Shown here: positions 6,549 through 14,216 of the stretch, piece by piece
Layout of the letters: the number at the start of each line of letters is the position of its first letter
How positions within the stretch are numbered: position 1 is the first letter of the stretch
Origin: Patescibacteria group bacterium
GTDB lineage: Bacteria; Patescibacteriota; Minisyncoccia; Minisyncoccales; JASEJS01
Direction: 5' to 3'
Length of the DNA stretch: 19,980 nucleotides
Assembly: GCA_030016765.1 (NCBI GenBank)
Contig: JASEJS010000006.1
Location: 3,899 to 23,878 of the forward strand
The notes under the pieces: generated by a model
Seen by the model: the letters and a program-made list of their open reading frames with translations, nothing else
Database searches by the model: none
What the model was told of the DNA's origin: nothing
Program-made: the position numbers and the translations under genes

Positions 6549-6580
6549 GGTAAAATAAATGCCATGGCATTTATTTTACC
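6549..6580. repeat. Perfect 32-bp palindrome at the fabZ-fabK junction
   Basis: The half-site GGTAAAATAAATGCCA is followed directly by its exact reverse complement, centred on CCATGG. It covers the fabZ stop codon (TAA at 6578-6576) and an ATG at 6570. On the plus strand six T's follow it; on the minus (coding) strand no T-run follows. It may be an RNA hairpin that controls the downstream start, a processing site or a protein-binding site. Confidence 0.85.
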
Positions 6581-7040
6581 TTTTTTCAAATTCTCTTTTG
6601 TCAACAATGGCTACTGAAAATCTGGCTTCACATTTTAAATCATCTTCAACTAGGGCCTGACTTTTCACATGGGCAATTTTTGTTGAATTTATTGGATAAA
6701 TTCCTAAAACTTCAGCTTTTAAAATAATTTTATCTCCAGGGAAAATGGGTTTCAAAAATTGGCAACCTCTAACATCGTAAGCTAAAAAATGATATTTTTT
6801 GTGCTCAGCTCCAATTTTTTTTCTTAATAAAATTGTTGAAAGCTGGGCTAAGGCTTCAACAACTAAGACCCCTGGCATAATTTTGAAATCAACAAAATGA
6901 CCTTTAAAATAATAATCCTCTGGCGAAGTTTGATAGAAACCAGAAATTTTGTTTTCACCTATTTCCTCAACTCCGTCAACAAACAGAAATGGCTCTTGAT
7001 AAGGTATAATTTCTTTAATTTTTTGTTTATCTAAAAGCAT
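6576..7040 (-). CDS. fabZ: 3-hydroxyacyl-ACP dehydratase, FabZ type
   Basis: Hot-dog-fold dehydratase that turns 3-hydroxyacyl-ACP into trans-2-enoyl-ACP, the substrate of the FabK-like enzyme encoded next. The start ATG at 7040 gives MLLDKQKIKEIIPYQEPFLF, a normal FabZ beginning; a TTG at 7058 in the same frame is less likely. The helix block YYFKGHFVDFKIMPGVLVVE carries the catalytic His, and the Glu follows in VEALAQ. Later YDVRGCQFLKPIFPGDKIIL is the conserved strand block. Length of about 154 residues is usual. The start is one base after the aminotransferase stop, so the two are cotranscribed. Confidence 0.9.
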   Translation of the reverse strand: MLLDKQKIKEIIPYQEPFLFVDGVEEIGENKISGFYQTSPEDYYFKGHFVDFKIMPGVLVVEALAQLSTILLRKKIGAEHKKYHFLAYDVRGCQFLKPIFPGDKIILKAEVLGIYPINSTKIAHVKSQALVEDDLKCEARFSVAIVDKREFEKR

Positions 7041-7041
7041 T

Positions 7042-7803
7042 TTAATAAAATTTGGCAATTTTCTTTAAGCCTTCTTTTAGGTCCTCAAGGGGCACGGCTA
7101 AATTCATCCGAAAATAATTTTTTTGGCCAAAAATTTCTCCCGGAGCAACTGAAACCTTTTCCTTTAATAATAATTTTTCAGCAAAGGAAAAAGAATCTTT
7201 TAAATTTTTTGGGATTTTAACAAAAATGGCAATTCCTCCTTCAGGAAAAATAAAATCAATCTTTTTCTTTCTCAAAAAAGAGGTGGCGAAATCTCTTCTT
7301 TCTTTAGCCATCTTTTCATTTTTCTCAAAATATTTTAAAACCTCTTTTTCATTTTTAAAAAGTTCCCTAATCATTAGTTGGGAAAAGGTTGAGGGAGAAG
7401 TTGAAAGATTGGATTGATAATCTCTCATTTCCTTAATTATATTTTCATTTCCAAATCCCCAACCCAATCTCCAGCCACAAAGAGAAAAAATTTTTGAGGC
7501 AGAAAAAACACAAAAGATATTTTTATGAAAAAATTTCAAAAAGGAACAATAAATTTTTTCAAAATCATAAATTTCGTAAACTTCATCTGAAATTAAAATA
7601 AAATTTTTCTTTAAGGAAAGTTCAGCCAAAAATTTGACATCCTTTTCTTTCAAAACTCTTCCCGTTGGATTACAAGGGGTATTTAAAATCAAAACTTTTG
7701 TTTTTGAAGAAATCTTTTTTGCCAATTTTTCAACATCTAAATAAAAACTTTCCCTTTCTGAGGTTTTAAAAATCTTTAAATTTCCTCTGGCCATCTTTGC
7801 CAT
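7042..7803 (-). pseudogene. PLP-dependent aminotransferase class I/II, C-terminal fragment
   Basis: Holds all the catalytic elements of fold-type I aminotransferases: NTPCNPTG (cofactor-binding Asn), DEVYEIY (Asp), the Schiff-base lysine in FSASKIFSLCGWRLGW, and the substrate-binding Arg in YFRMNLAVPLEDL. The N-terminal third lies in a different frame (7806-8138). The frame-matched codons just upstream of 7803 read WPSYLR, which is the expected family sequence before MAKMARG, but they are preceded by a TAA. So the true reading continues upstream and the ATG at 7803 is not the real start. The gene is broken by small indels unless the sequence is wrong here. Substrate cannot be told from sequence; the position before fabZ does not suggest one. 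Confidence 0.75.
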
Positions 7804-7805
7804 TC

Positions 7806-8138
7806 TTAAATAAGAAGGCCATTATTGCTTCCCCCCTTTTTCAAAAGAATTTGAAATAAAATAAAAAGAACTTCCTTTCCTCCATTTCCAACAAATACAT
7901 TTTCTTTTTTTAATGAAGTATTCCATTTTTTTGAGTAAAAATTAGCCAAAATTTCTCTCAAAGAAAAATCGCCACCAGAAGGAGAATAGGAAAAGGAACG
8001 GGGATAGAGTTTTAAAATATTTTCTCTTTTAATTGGTGGGGGGAAAGTAGGAGAAGTCAAAGTAAAACCAAAAATCTTCCCCCCCTTTTCTTTAAGAATT
8101 CTCTCTCTAATAAAAAAATAACTTAAAGAATTTTTCAT
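7806..8138 (-). pseudogene. PLP-dependent aminotransferase class I/II, N-terminal fragment
   Basis: Contains the family's N-terminal elements: a proline-rich segment (TLTSPTFPPPIKRENI), YSPSGGDFSLREILANFYSK, and the cofactor-region helix NVFVGNGGKEVLFILFQILL. It then goes out of frame at a run of six G's (plus-strand C's at 7831-7836) and stops at 7806-7808. One base fewer in that run gives GEAIMA, the expected 'G-vi-p' continuation, but a second small indel is then needed to reach PSYLRMAK. Two lesions suggest real decay more than a single sequencing error. It follows the promoter at 8214-8241 and has a weak ribosome site. Confidence 0.7.
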
Positions 8139-8144
8139 AATTGC

Positions 8145-8210
8145 TCAGATTGCCAACCCTCCGGTGATAAAACTGGCTTCCTCTGAAATCAAAAAGGCAA
8201 CTAAAAGAAT
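8145..8210 (-). pseudogene. Remnant of a second fabG (C-terminal tail only)
   Basis: Between two stop codons (8219-8217 and 8147-8145) the minus strand reads ILLVAFLISEEASFITG-GLAI-stop. This matches the C terminus of the fabG at the right edge, NLVFFLASEEASFITGAVINIDGGLAI (NLVFF at its start), with nine identical residues in a row (SEEASFITG) and the same final GLAI; exactly seven codons (AVINIDG) are missing. Many codons differ synonymously, so it is a diverged paralogue and not a recent duplicate. No rest of a dehydrogenase is found upstream. It lies in the leader of the fatty-acid cluster. Confidence 0.75.
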
Positions 8211-8213
8211 TTC

Positions 8214-8241
8214 ATTTTAACCAATTTCTTTATGTTGTCAA
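8214..8241 (-). promoter_or_regulatory. Sigma70-like promoter before the fatty-acid cluster
   Basis: On the minus strand a perfect TTGACA (8241-8236) is followed after 16 bp by TAAAAT (8219-8214), five of six bases of the -10 consensus. It lies in the only sizeable gap of the minus-strand array (8139-8326), and a start near 8207 gives a leader of about 70 nt, running through the fabG remnant, before the aminotransferase ATG at 8138. Confidence 0.6.
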
Positions 8242-8326
8242 TCTACTTTTTTATCTTACCTCAATTCAGGTCAAGAAATCAAGAACCTGGACAGTTAATG
8301 TACTTGAGGAGTAGAGTTGCTGATTC

Positions 8327-9322
8327 TCAAAATAAATATTTATCAATTATTTTGGCGTCATCCCCAGGTTTGGCAATTATAGTTTTAATCACCCCTTCTA
8401 ATCTTAAAAGTCGTTTGTTTATTTCTTTTTTGTCTTTTTTCAGGCATAAAACTTTAATATTGGGCCCGGCATCAATAGTGAAGTAACATTGTAATCCTTC
8501 CTCGCGCCAAGCTAAAACATTTTGGATAACTTCCATTGTTGCTGGCCTCCAATAGATAATTGATGGTTTTGTCGTCATCATTAAAGCATGCATCTTTAGA
8601 CAATTATATTCAGCCTGGGCTCCTAATTTTGGAAAATCCTTTTGTAAAATAGCTTCTTTAACAATTTTTAAATCTTCCTCAACGGTTTTTAACCATCCCT
8701 GGTAAAAAGGACAGGTCTTAACTGTCTGAACCATGCCGGCCCGACTGCTAATTTTCTTTTTTGCTTCAGTCAAAATGGTAACAATTATTCTAAATTCTGG
8801 CCAATAGTTTTTATCAACTATCTGATTGGCATAACTATTGCTACCATCTTCTTTTTCTCCCTTTAACCATTCAACAAAACCACCATAAATGGAACGACAG
8901 GCAGATCCTGAACCTTGACGAGCAAGAATAGAAAGTTCTCTTTGATTCAAATCTAAACCAGCCGCTTTTGTTGCTGCCAGAGTTAAAGCGGCTAATCCAC
9001 TGGCTGAAGAAGCCAAACCAGCAGCTACCGGAAAATTGGATTCTGAAACCACTTTGACTCTTTCTTTTATCCCGGCCATTTTCCTTATCTTCTCTAAATG
9101 GCTTAAGATATTTTTTTCGTCTTTTTTTAGTTCTTCATCATTAATAATAATGATATCCTCTTTATATTTCTCTGAAAACTCTACCGTGGTCGTTGTAAAA
9201 AGGCCATCACAAGTCATTGAAATAGAGCTATTATATGGTAAAATTAACTCTTCATTTCTTTTGCCCCAATATTTGACCAAGGCAATATTAGCATTGGCTA
9301 AAGCAGTAGCTTTTTTTACCAT
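8327..9322 (-). CDS. mvaD: Diphosphomevalonate decarboxylase
   Basis: ATP-dependent decarboxylation of mevalonate 5-diphosphate to isopentenyl diphosphate, the last mevalonate-pathway step. The 331-residue protein has the full set of family signatures: ANIALVKYWGKR (11-22), the GHMP ATP loop AGLASSASG (101-109), GSGSACRSIYGGFVEW (137-152), SSRAGM (192-197), TKPSIIYWRPAT (251-262) and FTIDAGPN (281-288) with the catalytic-type Asp284. This set fits the diphosphate-using enzyme, not the archaeal alternatives. It overlaps the preceding kinase gene by 7 nt and is the last gene of the isoprenoid operon. Confidence 0.93.
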   Translation of the reverse strand: MVKKATALANANIALVKYWGKRNEELILPYNSSISMTCDGLFTTTTVEFSEKYKEDIIIINDEELKKDEKNILSHLEKIRKMAGIKERVKVVSESNFPVAAGLASSASGLAALTLAATKAAGLDLNQRELSILARQGSGSACRSIYGGFVEWLKGEKEDGSNSYANQIVDKNYWPEFRIIVTILTEAKKKISSRAGMVQTVKTCPFYQGWLKTVEEDLKIVKEAILQKDFPKLGAQAEYNCLKMHALMMTTKPSIIYWRPATMEVIQNVLAWREEGLQCYFTIDAGPNIKVLCLKKDKKEINKRLLRLEGVIKTIIAKPGDDAKIIDKYLF

Positions 9323-10305
9323 ATTTTTTCAATTTTTAGACCCTGATAATCAATTTTAACCGAAACCGGCCTGCCTCCAGCCTGGCTTATTGCTTTTTCA
9401 ATTTTTTCTTTATCCTCTCCCAAAGCAATAATACAATCTCCCACTCCAGCACCAGATAATTTGGCACCAAAAGCGCCAGCTTTTTGACAAGCGTCAATCA
9501 GTTTTTCAATGATTTCTGAAGAAACACCGTATTCTTTAGAGGGTGTCTTAAATTTTCTTAAAATTTCCTGATTTTCTGACATCAATTTACCAATTTCTGG
9601 CCAATTGGAATTTTCCATTGCTGCTTTTGCTTTCTCAATAATTTGAGCAATTTGATTATAGAGATTTTCATAATATTCTGGGTTTTTCTCCATTTCTGCT
9701 TTAACCTGCTTGACAATTTCTGAAGTACTGGTCTTAAAGCCAGTATAACCAACTATTAAAGGAATGTCTTTCACCTTTAATGGCTCAATGATTTTACCGC
9801 CAGTTAAGAAATAAATCACTCCGCCATAAATAGCAGCTCCAATATCAAAACCTGATCCCACATCTTGAAGAGCCAAAACTGTTTTATAAGCTAAATCAAA
9901 AATTTCTTTTTCTTTCATTTCTATCTGAAAAAGTCCAGAAAGAGCTTTTATACTACAAACCGTTACTGCCGAGCTTGAACCAAAACCATATTCACTCGAA
10001 ATTTGACTTTCGGTTTTTATTTTTAATCCCGATTCAATATTGTATTTCTGGAAAAAGTTCTTTACTGTTTCCAAAACAAATTTGACTTCTTTTGGTTGTT
10101 CTTTATTTAAATCATTTAAAGAAACGCTGAAATCTGAGATTTTCAGGTCTGGAGCTGAAATAAAAATTTTCTTTTCAGAAATTTTTTCCGCTTCAACAAA
10201 CAATCGTTGATTAACAGCACCAACCAAACAAGGCCGATTATAAACTACGGCATGTTCCCCAAACAACATCAATTTCCCTGGCGCCGATACAACGATTTTT
10301 TTCAT
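9316..10305 (-). CDS. GHMP kinase, probable phosphomevalonate kinase
   Basis: Expected to phosphorylate mevalonate 5-phosphate, filling the step between the kinase and the decarboxylase on either side. The N terminus SAPGKLMLFGEHAVVY and the C-terminal GAFGAKLSGAGVGDC are mevalonate-kinase-like. The ATP loop is GFGSSSA (107-113). The motif around the catalytic Asp is VGSGFDIGAAIYGG (149-162), which resembles ERG8-type phosphomevalonate kinases (GSGFDV) and lacks the PSG-DN of mevalonate kinase. So it looks like a paralogue of mevalonate kinase with the substrate site of the next step. Assignment rests on this motif and on context; a second mevalonate kinase is the alternative. Confidence 0.78.
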   Translation of the reverse strand: MKKIVVSAPGKLMLFGEHAVVYNRPCLVGAVNQRLFVEAEKISEKKIFISAPDLKISDFSVSLNDLNKEQPKEVKFVLETVKNFFQKYNIESGLKIKTESQISSEYGFGSSSAVTVCSIKALSGLFQIEMKEKEIFDLAYKTVLALQDVGSGFDIGAAIYGGVIYFLTGGKIIEPLKVKDIPLIVGYTGFKTSTSEIVKQVKAEMEKNPEYYENLYNQIAQIIEKAKAAMENSNWPEIGKLMSENQEILRKFKTPSKEYGVSSEIIEKLIDACQKAGAFGAKLSGAGVGDCIIALGEDKEKIEKAISQAGGRPVSVKIDYQGLKIEKIW

Positions 10306-10316
10306 CTTACTTATAA

Positions 10317-11360
10317 TTAATTATCATCTCTTTCAATTCTCACGCCTTCAACTGCCAGATCCATTTCCCAGGGATCATAGCCGATATTTCTTATTAAATC
10401 AATTAATTTCTTTTTTTCTTCATGGTAGCATAAAACTATTCCGCCACCACCGGCGCCGCACAATTTTGCTGCCCCGCTAACTTTCTGAACAGCTTTAACC
10501 ACTTTATCTATTTCTTTTGTTGAAGCTCCCAGTTCAGTCAGATTTTTTTGAGTTTGGTTTATTATTTCTTTCATCCTTTTGAAATCCTTTCTTTTTAAAC
10601 TCTCTAACATCTCATAACTCATTTCACCTATTTTTTTTATTCTTTCTGCTCGATATTCTTCCTTTAGTTCTCTTACTAATTGAACCATTTCTCCGGTTGT
10701 CTTTTTTGGTTCTCCGGTATAGACAAAAACAAAGTTTTCGAGTTTATAAGGAATTTCCTTCTTTAAAAACCTGATTTCGTTGCTTGGTTGAGTTTTTTTG
10801 AACCAAACCAAGCCGCCAAAACAACAAGTAGAATTATCTCCACCACTGGGTATGCCATGAATTACTTTTTCCTGGAGATAGGCAATTTCGTTTATTCTCT
10901 CTAAAGAAATTTTTTTCTTGAAAAACTGGGCAATGGCTTTAGTTATAGAAACCGCTCTTGAGGCTGATGATCCCAGTCCGGCACCAACCGGAATCTGGCT
11001 ATCGATTATTATTGAAAATCCCTCTTTAACTCCTAACCTCTTCATGGCAATACCAACAACAGAAGCTCGATAACCTTCATAGCCATTTTTCTTAATAAAA
11101 TTAAAAAGTTCAGAAAAGTTTTGCTTATTATTGCAGGTATCCCAAAGATTAAGTATTTTTTCAGTTATTCCAAAAAGCTCTTTGACGCTCCAGGTATGGG
11201 AAATATCTGGCCAACCTAAATCGCGATAAGTTATCTTCTTAGAGGGCTCTATACTCACATATGTCCGTTTATTAACCGAAGCGATTATTGCCGGTTGACC
11301 ATAAACCACGGCATGTTCCCCAATCAAATAAACTTTTCCTGGGGCACTAACCTTTACCAT
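10317..11360 (-). CDS. mvk: Mevalonate kinase
   Basis: Phosphorylates mevalonate to mevalonate 5-phosphate. 347 residues with the GHMP kinase motifs in order: VSAPGKVYLIGEHAVVYG (4-21), PVGAGLGSSAS (124-134), HGIPSGGDN (168-176) with the catalytic-type Asp175, and the C-terminal GAAKLCGAGGGG. HG-PSG-DN is diagnostic for mevalonate kinase as opposed to other GHMP enzymes. The gene overlaps the HMG-CoA reductase gene by 14 nt and is followed after 11 nt by its paralogue. Confidence 0.92.
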   Translation of the reverse strand: MVKVSAPGKVYLIGEHAVVYGQPAIIASVNKRTYVSIEPSKKITYRDLGWPDISHTWSVKELFGITEKILNLWDTCNNKQNFSELFNFIKKNGYEGYRASVVGIAMKRLGVKEGFSIIIDSQIPVGAGLGSSASRAVSITKAIAQFFKKKISLERINEIAYLQEKVIHGIPSGGDNSTCCFGGLVWFKKTQPSNEIRFLKKEIPYKLENFVFVYTGEPKKTTGEMVQLVRELKEEYRAERIKKIGEMSYEMLESLKRKDFKRMKEIINQTQKNLTELGASTKEIDKVVKAVQKVSGAAKLCGAGGGGIVLCYHEEKKKLIDLIRNIGYDPWEMDLAVEGVRIERDDN

Positions 11361-12528
11361 TTTTGATGGTTTTTAAAAATTCTTTATGCAATTTCATATG
11401 ACCTTTTTGGATGCCTTCGGTTCCCAAAACCGAGAGGGCAGCTAAATTGTTGGCTAAACCAACTGAGGCAGCGACAATTCCCAATTCTTGGGCATTTTTT
11501 ACTCCCAAAATTTTCAGAGCTAATTTTGCTTTTTTTGTTCCAGTTGCGCCACCAACAGTAGCGATTGGTAAAGGAATTTTAATTTCTCCTTTGAGAAAAT
11601 TATTTGTTAGTTCCCAGCTGGTGATGGGTTTATATTTTCCATTTTTAAAGGCAAAACTATGAACTGCGCTTTCAATGGCCCGAAAATCATTTCCGGTGGC
11701 CAAAGCTACAGCGTCAATACCATTCATTACTCCTTTATTATGAGTGACTGCTCGATAAATGTCCAATTCAGCCAATCTCTGGAGATTTAAAATTCCTTCA
11801 GCCACTTTTTCTCCAGAAAATTTCCCTAGTTTTAATTTCTCAATTGGAACTTTGCCTTCAACAAAAACAATTCTTTTTTCCGCCAAATTGGAAATTATTC
11901 TAGCTCCAACGTGTCCGCTGGAAATCTTTTTGATAAAAGGAGAAATTTCCTCTAACATCGTATTGACAATATTGGCTCCCATGGCATCTTTGGGATCAAT
12001 AAATAAATGCAACACTAAGAAATTTTTTACCCTTCTCACTTTCAAGTCCTTTGCTCCGCCAGAAATTTTTAAAAGAAATTGATTAGTTTTATTGGCTATT
12101 TTTAAAATCTCTTCTTTATTCTTCAAAATTTTTTCTTTTGCTTTTTTAAAATTTCTTATTCCAAATAACTGTAATTGGCCTATCATTTGATTTCCTAAAT
12201 ATTTTCCTTTAAAACCTCCACCTTCTCTGATTAGTTTTGCTGCCCGAGAAGCAGCCGCTACTACTGATGGTTCTTCAATTTCCATGGGCACAAAATAATC
12301 TCTACCATTCACTAAAAAATTGGTCGCAATTTTAAAAGGGCCAATATTATTCTCAAAATCAATAAAATCAGGCAATTTTTGATATTGATGAATTAATTTT
12401 AAGTCTTCTTTATTTAAAGAAACATGTTCTTTTATAATTTTTATTTTTCCTTTCAGAGAAAATTGATGAAATTGAGGAATAGCCGAAGACTCTGTTCGGA
12501 AATTAGAGATTATTGGCTTTCTCTCCAT
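11347..12528 (-). CDS. mvaA: HMG-CoA reductase, class II
   Basis: Reduces HMG-CoA to mevalonate, the committed pathway step. At 393 residues without membrane segments it is the bacterial soluble type. EEPSVVAAAS (85-94) holds the catalytic Glu, DAMGANIVNTMLE (181-193) is the class II form of the DAMG block, THNKGVMNGIDAVALATGND (262-281) holds catalytic Lys265 and Asp281, IATVGGATG (322-330) follows, and GTEGIQKGHMKLH (369-381) carries the C-terminal His. Class II enzymes often use NADH; cofactor use cannot be decided here. The ATG lies in the last codons of the HMG-CoA synthase gene (19-nt overlap). Confidence 0.94.
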   Translation of the reverse strand: MERKPIISNFRTESSAIPQFHQFSLKGKIKIIKEHVSLNKEDLKLIHQYQKLPDFIDFENNIGPFKIATNFLVNGRDYFVPMEIEEPSVVAAASRAAKLIREGGGFKGKYLGNQMIGQLQLFGIRNFKKAKEKILKNKEEILKIANKTNQFLLKISGGAKDLKVRRVKNFLVLHLFIDPKDAMGANIVNTMLEEISPFIKKISSGHVGARIISNLAEKRIVFVEGKVPIEKLKLGKFSGEKVAEGILNLQRLAELDIYRAVTHNKGVMNGIDAVALATGNDFRAIESAVHSFAFKNGKYKPITSWELTNNFLKGEIKIPLPIATVGGATGTKKAKLALKILGVKNAQELGIVAASVGLANNLAALSVLGTEGIQKGHMKLHKEFLKTIKNGKG

Positions 12529-13682
12529 TTTAGGTATTGTTTGATGGTTAGTCTTTTCCCCTTTTTTAGTTGATTTTTGAGATCGCTTTTAAATTTTTTG
12601 GTTGAGGTTACTATCCCTCTAATACAAATTGAGCTGGCGCCACCACCATAGCCATTGATGCCAATCTGCTGATTTTTTTCAGCTCTTTCTAGAGCGCCAA
12701 CCAAAGAAATAAAAATGGAAGAGGTGTAAGAGTTCCCAATATAGGGATTATATTTTAGGCCAGGGCTGAATTTTTCTCTGAAAAATTTTTGAAATTCTGG
12801 AGTTTTTCTGACTTCATCAAGTTCTTTTTTGTATTCGGAAAAAAGACTGGGTTTTTTAAGACATTGAGCCAAAGTAATATGGTCTTTTTGTTTCAACTTT
12901 TCATGCCGCCAAAAAAGAGCAGCCGTCCATTCCACTATCTTGGGAAAGGGAGTGTGCAGGATAAAGAAATTAAATGTCTCTAAAAGGTCTTTTCTTTTTT
13001 TGTTTAAAAATTGAAAATTTTTCTTCTTCCAATCTTCTACAGCCCTTTTTTGACATTCCAAAAAAGCTGGTTTAGTTAGTTCTCCATTCACTTGGGGAAA
13101 GGGATATGAAGAAACTGGAACTTTAAAGTCATCAATATCAACCGCATACTGACCCAAATTTTGATAATCCAAACTCAAAATTTTTGGCCTCATTTCAATT
13201 CGCAAAGCAACGGCCGCGCAACCCTGGGTAACCTCAGCTTTTGGGTCTTTTTGATGATAAATAGAGCGGTCAACGGATAAAGCTACTGCTGGTTTTCCCT
13301 GGTGAGCCTGACTGTATTCGCAGGCTGAAATTAGAGCCTGAAGGCCACCCAGACAAGCAAATTTATATTGGAAAGGAACGCTATTTAGGCCCACTTTTTG
13401 ATTTAAGATTTTGACACTCAAGGGTTTAGAAGCATCGGGATCTGATTCAGTACCAATATAAAATCTCTCCACATCTCGGAAATCAATTTTCAAAAGAGCT
13501 TGAGTGGCCAACTCCTCAATGGAAATTTGATAGGGAACCCTAGCCTCAATCACTCCCAAACCGTTGACCGCATAGCTAGCTGGGATCTTTCTTTCTTTAG
13601 CCAATTCATTAACCGCAATAAAATGTTTTGGAATGACTATCCCGATTTGAGAAATACCTACTTTTGGAATCATATTTATCAT
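12510..13682 (-). CDS. mvaS: Hydroxymethylglutaryl-CoA synthase
   Basis: Condenses acetyl-CoA with acetoacetyl-CoA to HMG-CoA. 390 residues of thiolase fold. The catalytic triad is visible: Glu79 in IGTESDPDASKP, Cys110 in KFACLGGLQAL and His243 in LHTPFPKIVEW. The late block YIGNSYTSSIFISLVGALE is also typical. The gene start overlaps the idi stop as ATGA; an in-frame ATG at 13673 gives MIPKVGISQIGIVIP and may be the real start. No acetoacetyl-CoA thiolase is in the window, so acetoacetyl-CoA must come from elsewhere. Confidence 0.93.
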   Translation of the reverse strand: MINMIPKVGISQIGIVIPKHFIAVNELAKERKIPASYAVNGLGVIEARVPYQISIEELATQALLKIDFRDVERFYIGTESDPDASKPLSVKILNQKVGLNSVPFQYKFACLGGLQALISACEYSQAHQGKPAVALSVDRSIYHQKDPKAEVTQGCAAVALRIEMRPKILSLDYQNLGQYAVDIDDFKVPVSSYPFPQVNGELTKPAFLECQKRAVEDWKKKNFQFLNKKRKDLLETFNFFILHTPFPKIVEWTAALFWRHEKLKQKDHITLAQCLKKPSLFSEYKKELDEVRKTPEFQKFFREKFSPGLKYNPYIGNSYTSSIFISLVGALERAEKNQQIGINGYGGGASSICIRGIVTSTKKFKSDLKNQLKKGKRLTIKQYLKWRESQ

Positions 13683-14194
13683 CTACCCTGAGGCAGATTA
13701 TTTTCAATTTTTTTTAAAATAATTTTGAACCAGGGGGTATATTTTTGGGGGTTTTTCTTAATGTCTATCTCTAAATCCGCCAGCTTAACCCACTGCCAAT
13801 TTTCAACCTCTTTTTTGTTTGGTTTTGGTTCTCCATCAAATCGACCAAGAAAAACATGGTCAAATTCATACTCGGTGAGATTGCCAAGCTTTGCTTTATA
13901 AATGAAACCAAAAGCTTTTTTTAAATTAGCGGTAATTCCCATTTCCTCTTTTAATCTCCTTTTAGCTGCCTTTTCTAAAGTTTCTTTTGGTCTGGGATGG
14001 GAACAGCAGGTGTTTGTCCAAAGACCGGAAGAATGATATTTTGATTTGGCCCTTTTTTGAATTAAAATTTCCCCCTTTTTATTAAATAGAAGAATAGAAA
14101 AGGCTCGATGTAATTTCCCTTGAAGATGGGCTTTCATTTTTTCTTCTACTCCAATCATTTTATCTTTTTTATTAACCAAAATTACTTTTTCCAT
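13679..14194 (-). CDS. idi: Isopentenyl-diphosphate isomerase, type I (Nudix)
   Basis: Interconverts IPP and DMAPP. From ATG 14194 the protein starts MEKVILVNKKDKMIGVEEK, as type I enzymes do. The same frame is open to a TTG at 14233, which overlaps the polyprenyl synthase stop by 17 nt; the extra 13 residues are not family-like, so the ATG is preferred, although neither has a clear ribosome site. Counting from 14233, visible features are WTNTCCSHP (72-80) with the catalytic Cys, the Nudix-like helix ETLEKAAKRRLKEEMGI (84-100), and EYEFDHVF (121-128) with the catalytic Glu. It is needed because the mevalonate route yields only IPP. Confidence 0.92.
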   Translation of the reverse strand: MEKVILVNKKDKMIGVEEKMKAHLQGKLHRAFSILLFNKKGEILIQKRAKSKYHSSGLWTNTCCSHPRPKETLEKAAKRRLKEEMGITANLKKAFGFIYKAKLGNLTEYEFDHVFLGRFDGEPKPNKKEVENWQWVKLADLEIDIKKNPQKYTPWFKIILKKIENNLPQGR

Positions 14195-14216
14195 CTCTTT
14201 AAAGAAAGAGGTCCAA

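Noticed and set aside
8250..8310. Direct repeat TCAAGAA-A-TCAAGAA and short CAGGT/ACCTG pairing downstream of mvaD as a terminator
   Set aside because: The pairing is short and interrupted and no T-run follows on the minus strand.
9036..9359. Plus-strand open frames opposite the minus-strand genes (for example 2414-2770, 9036-9359, 11759-12082)
   Set aside because: They lie antisense to well-supported enzymes and have Ser/Phe/Ile-rich, motif-free products, as expected from the complement of Lys/Glu-rich AT-rich genes.
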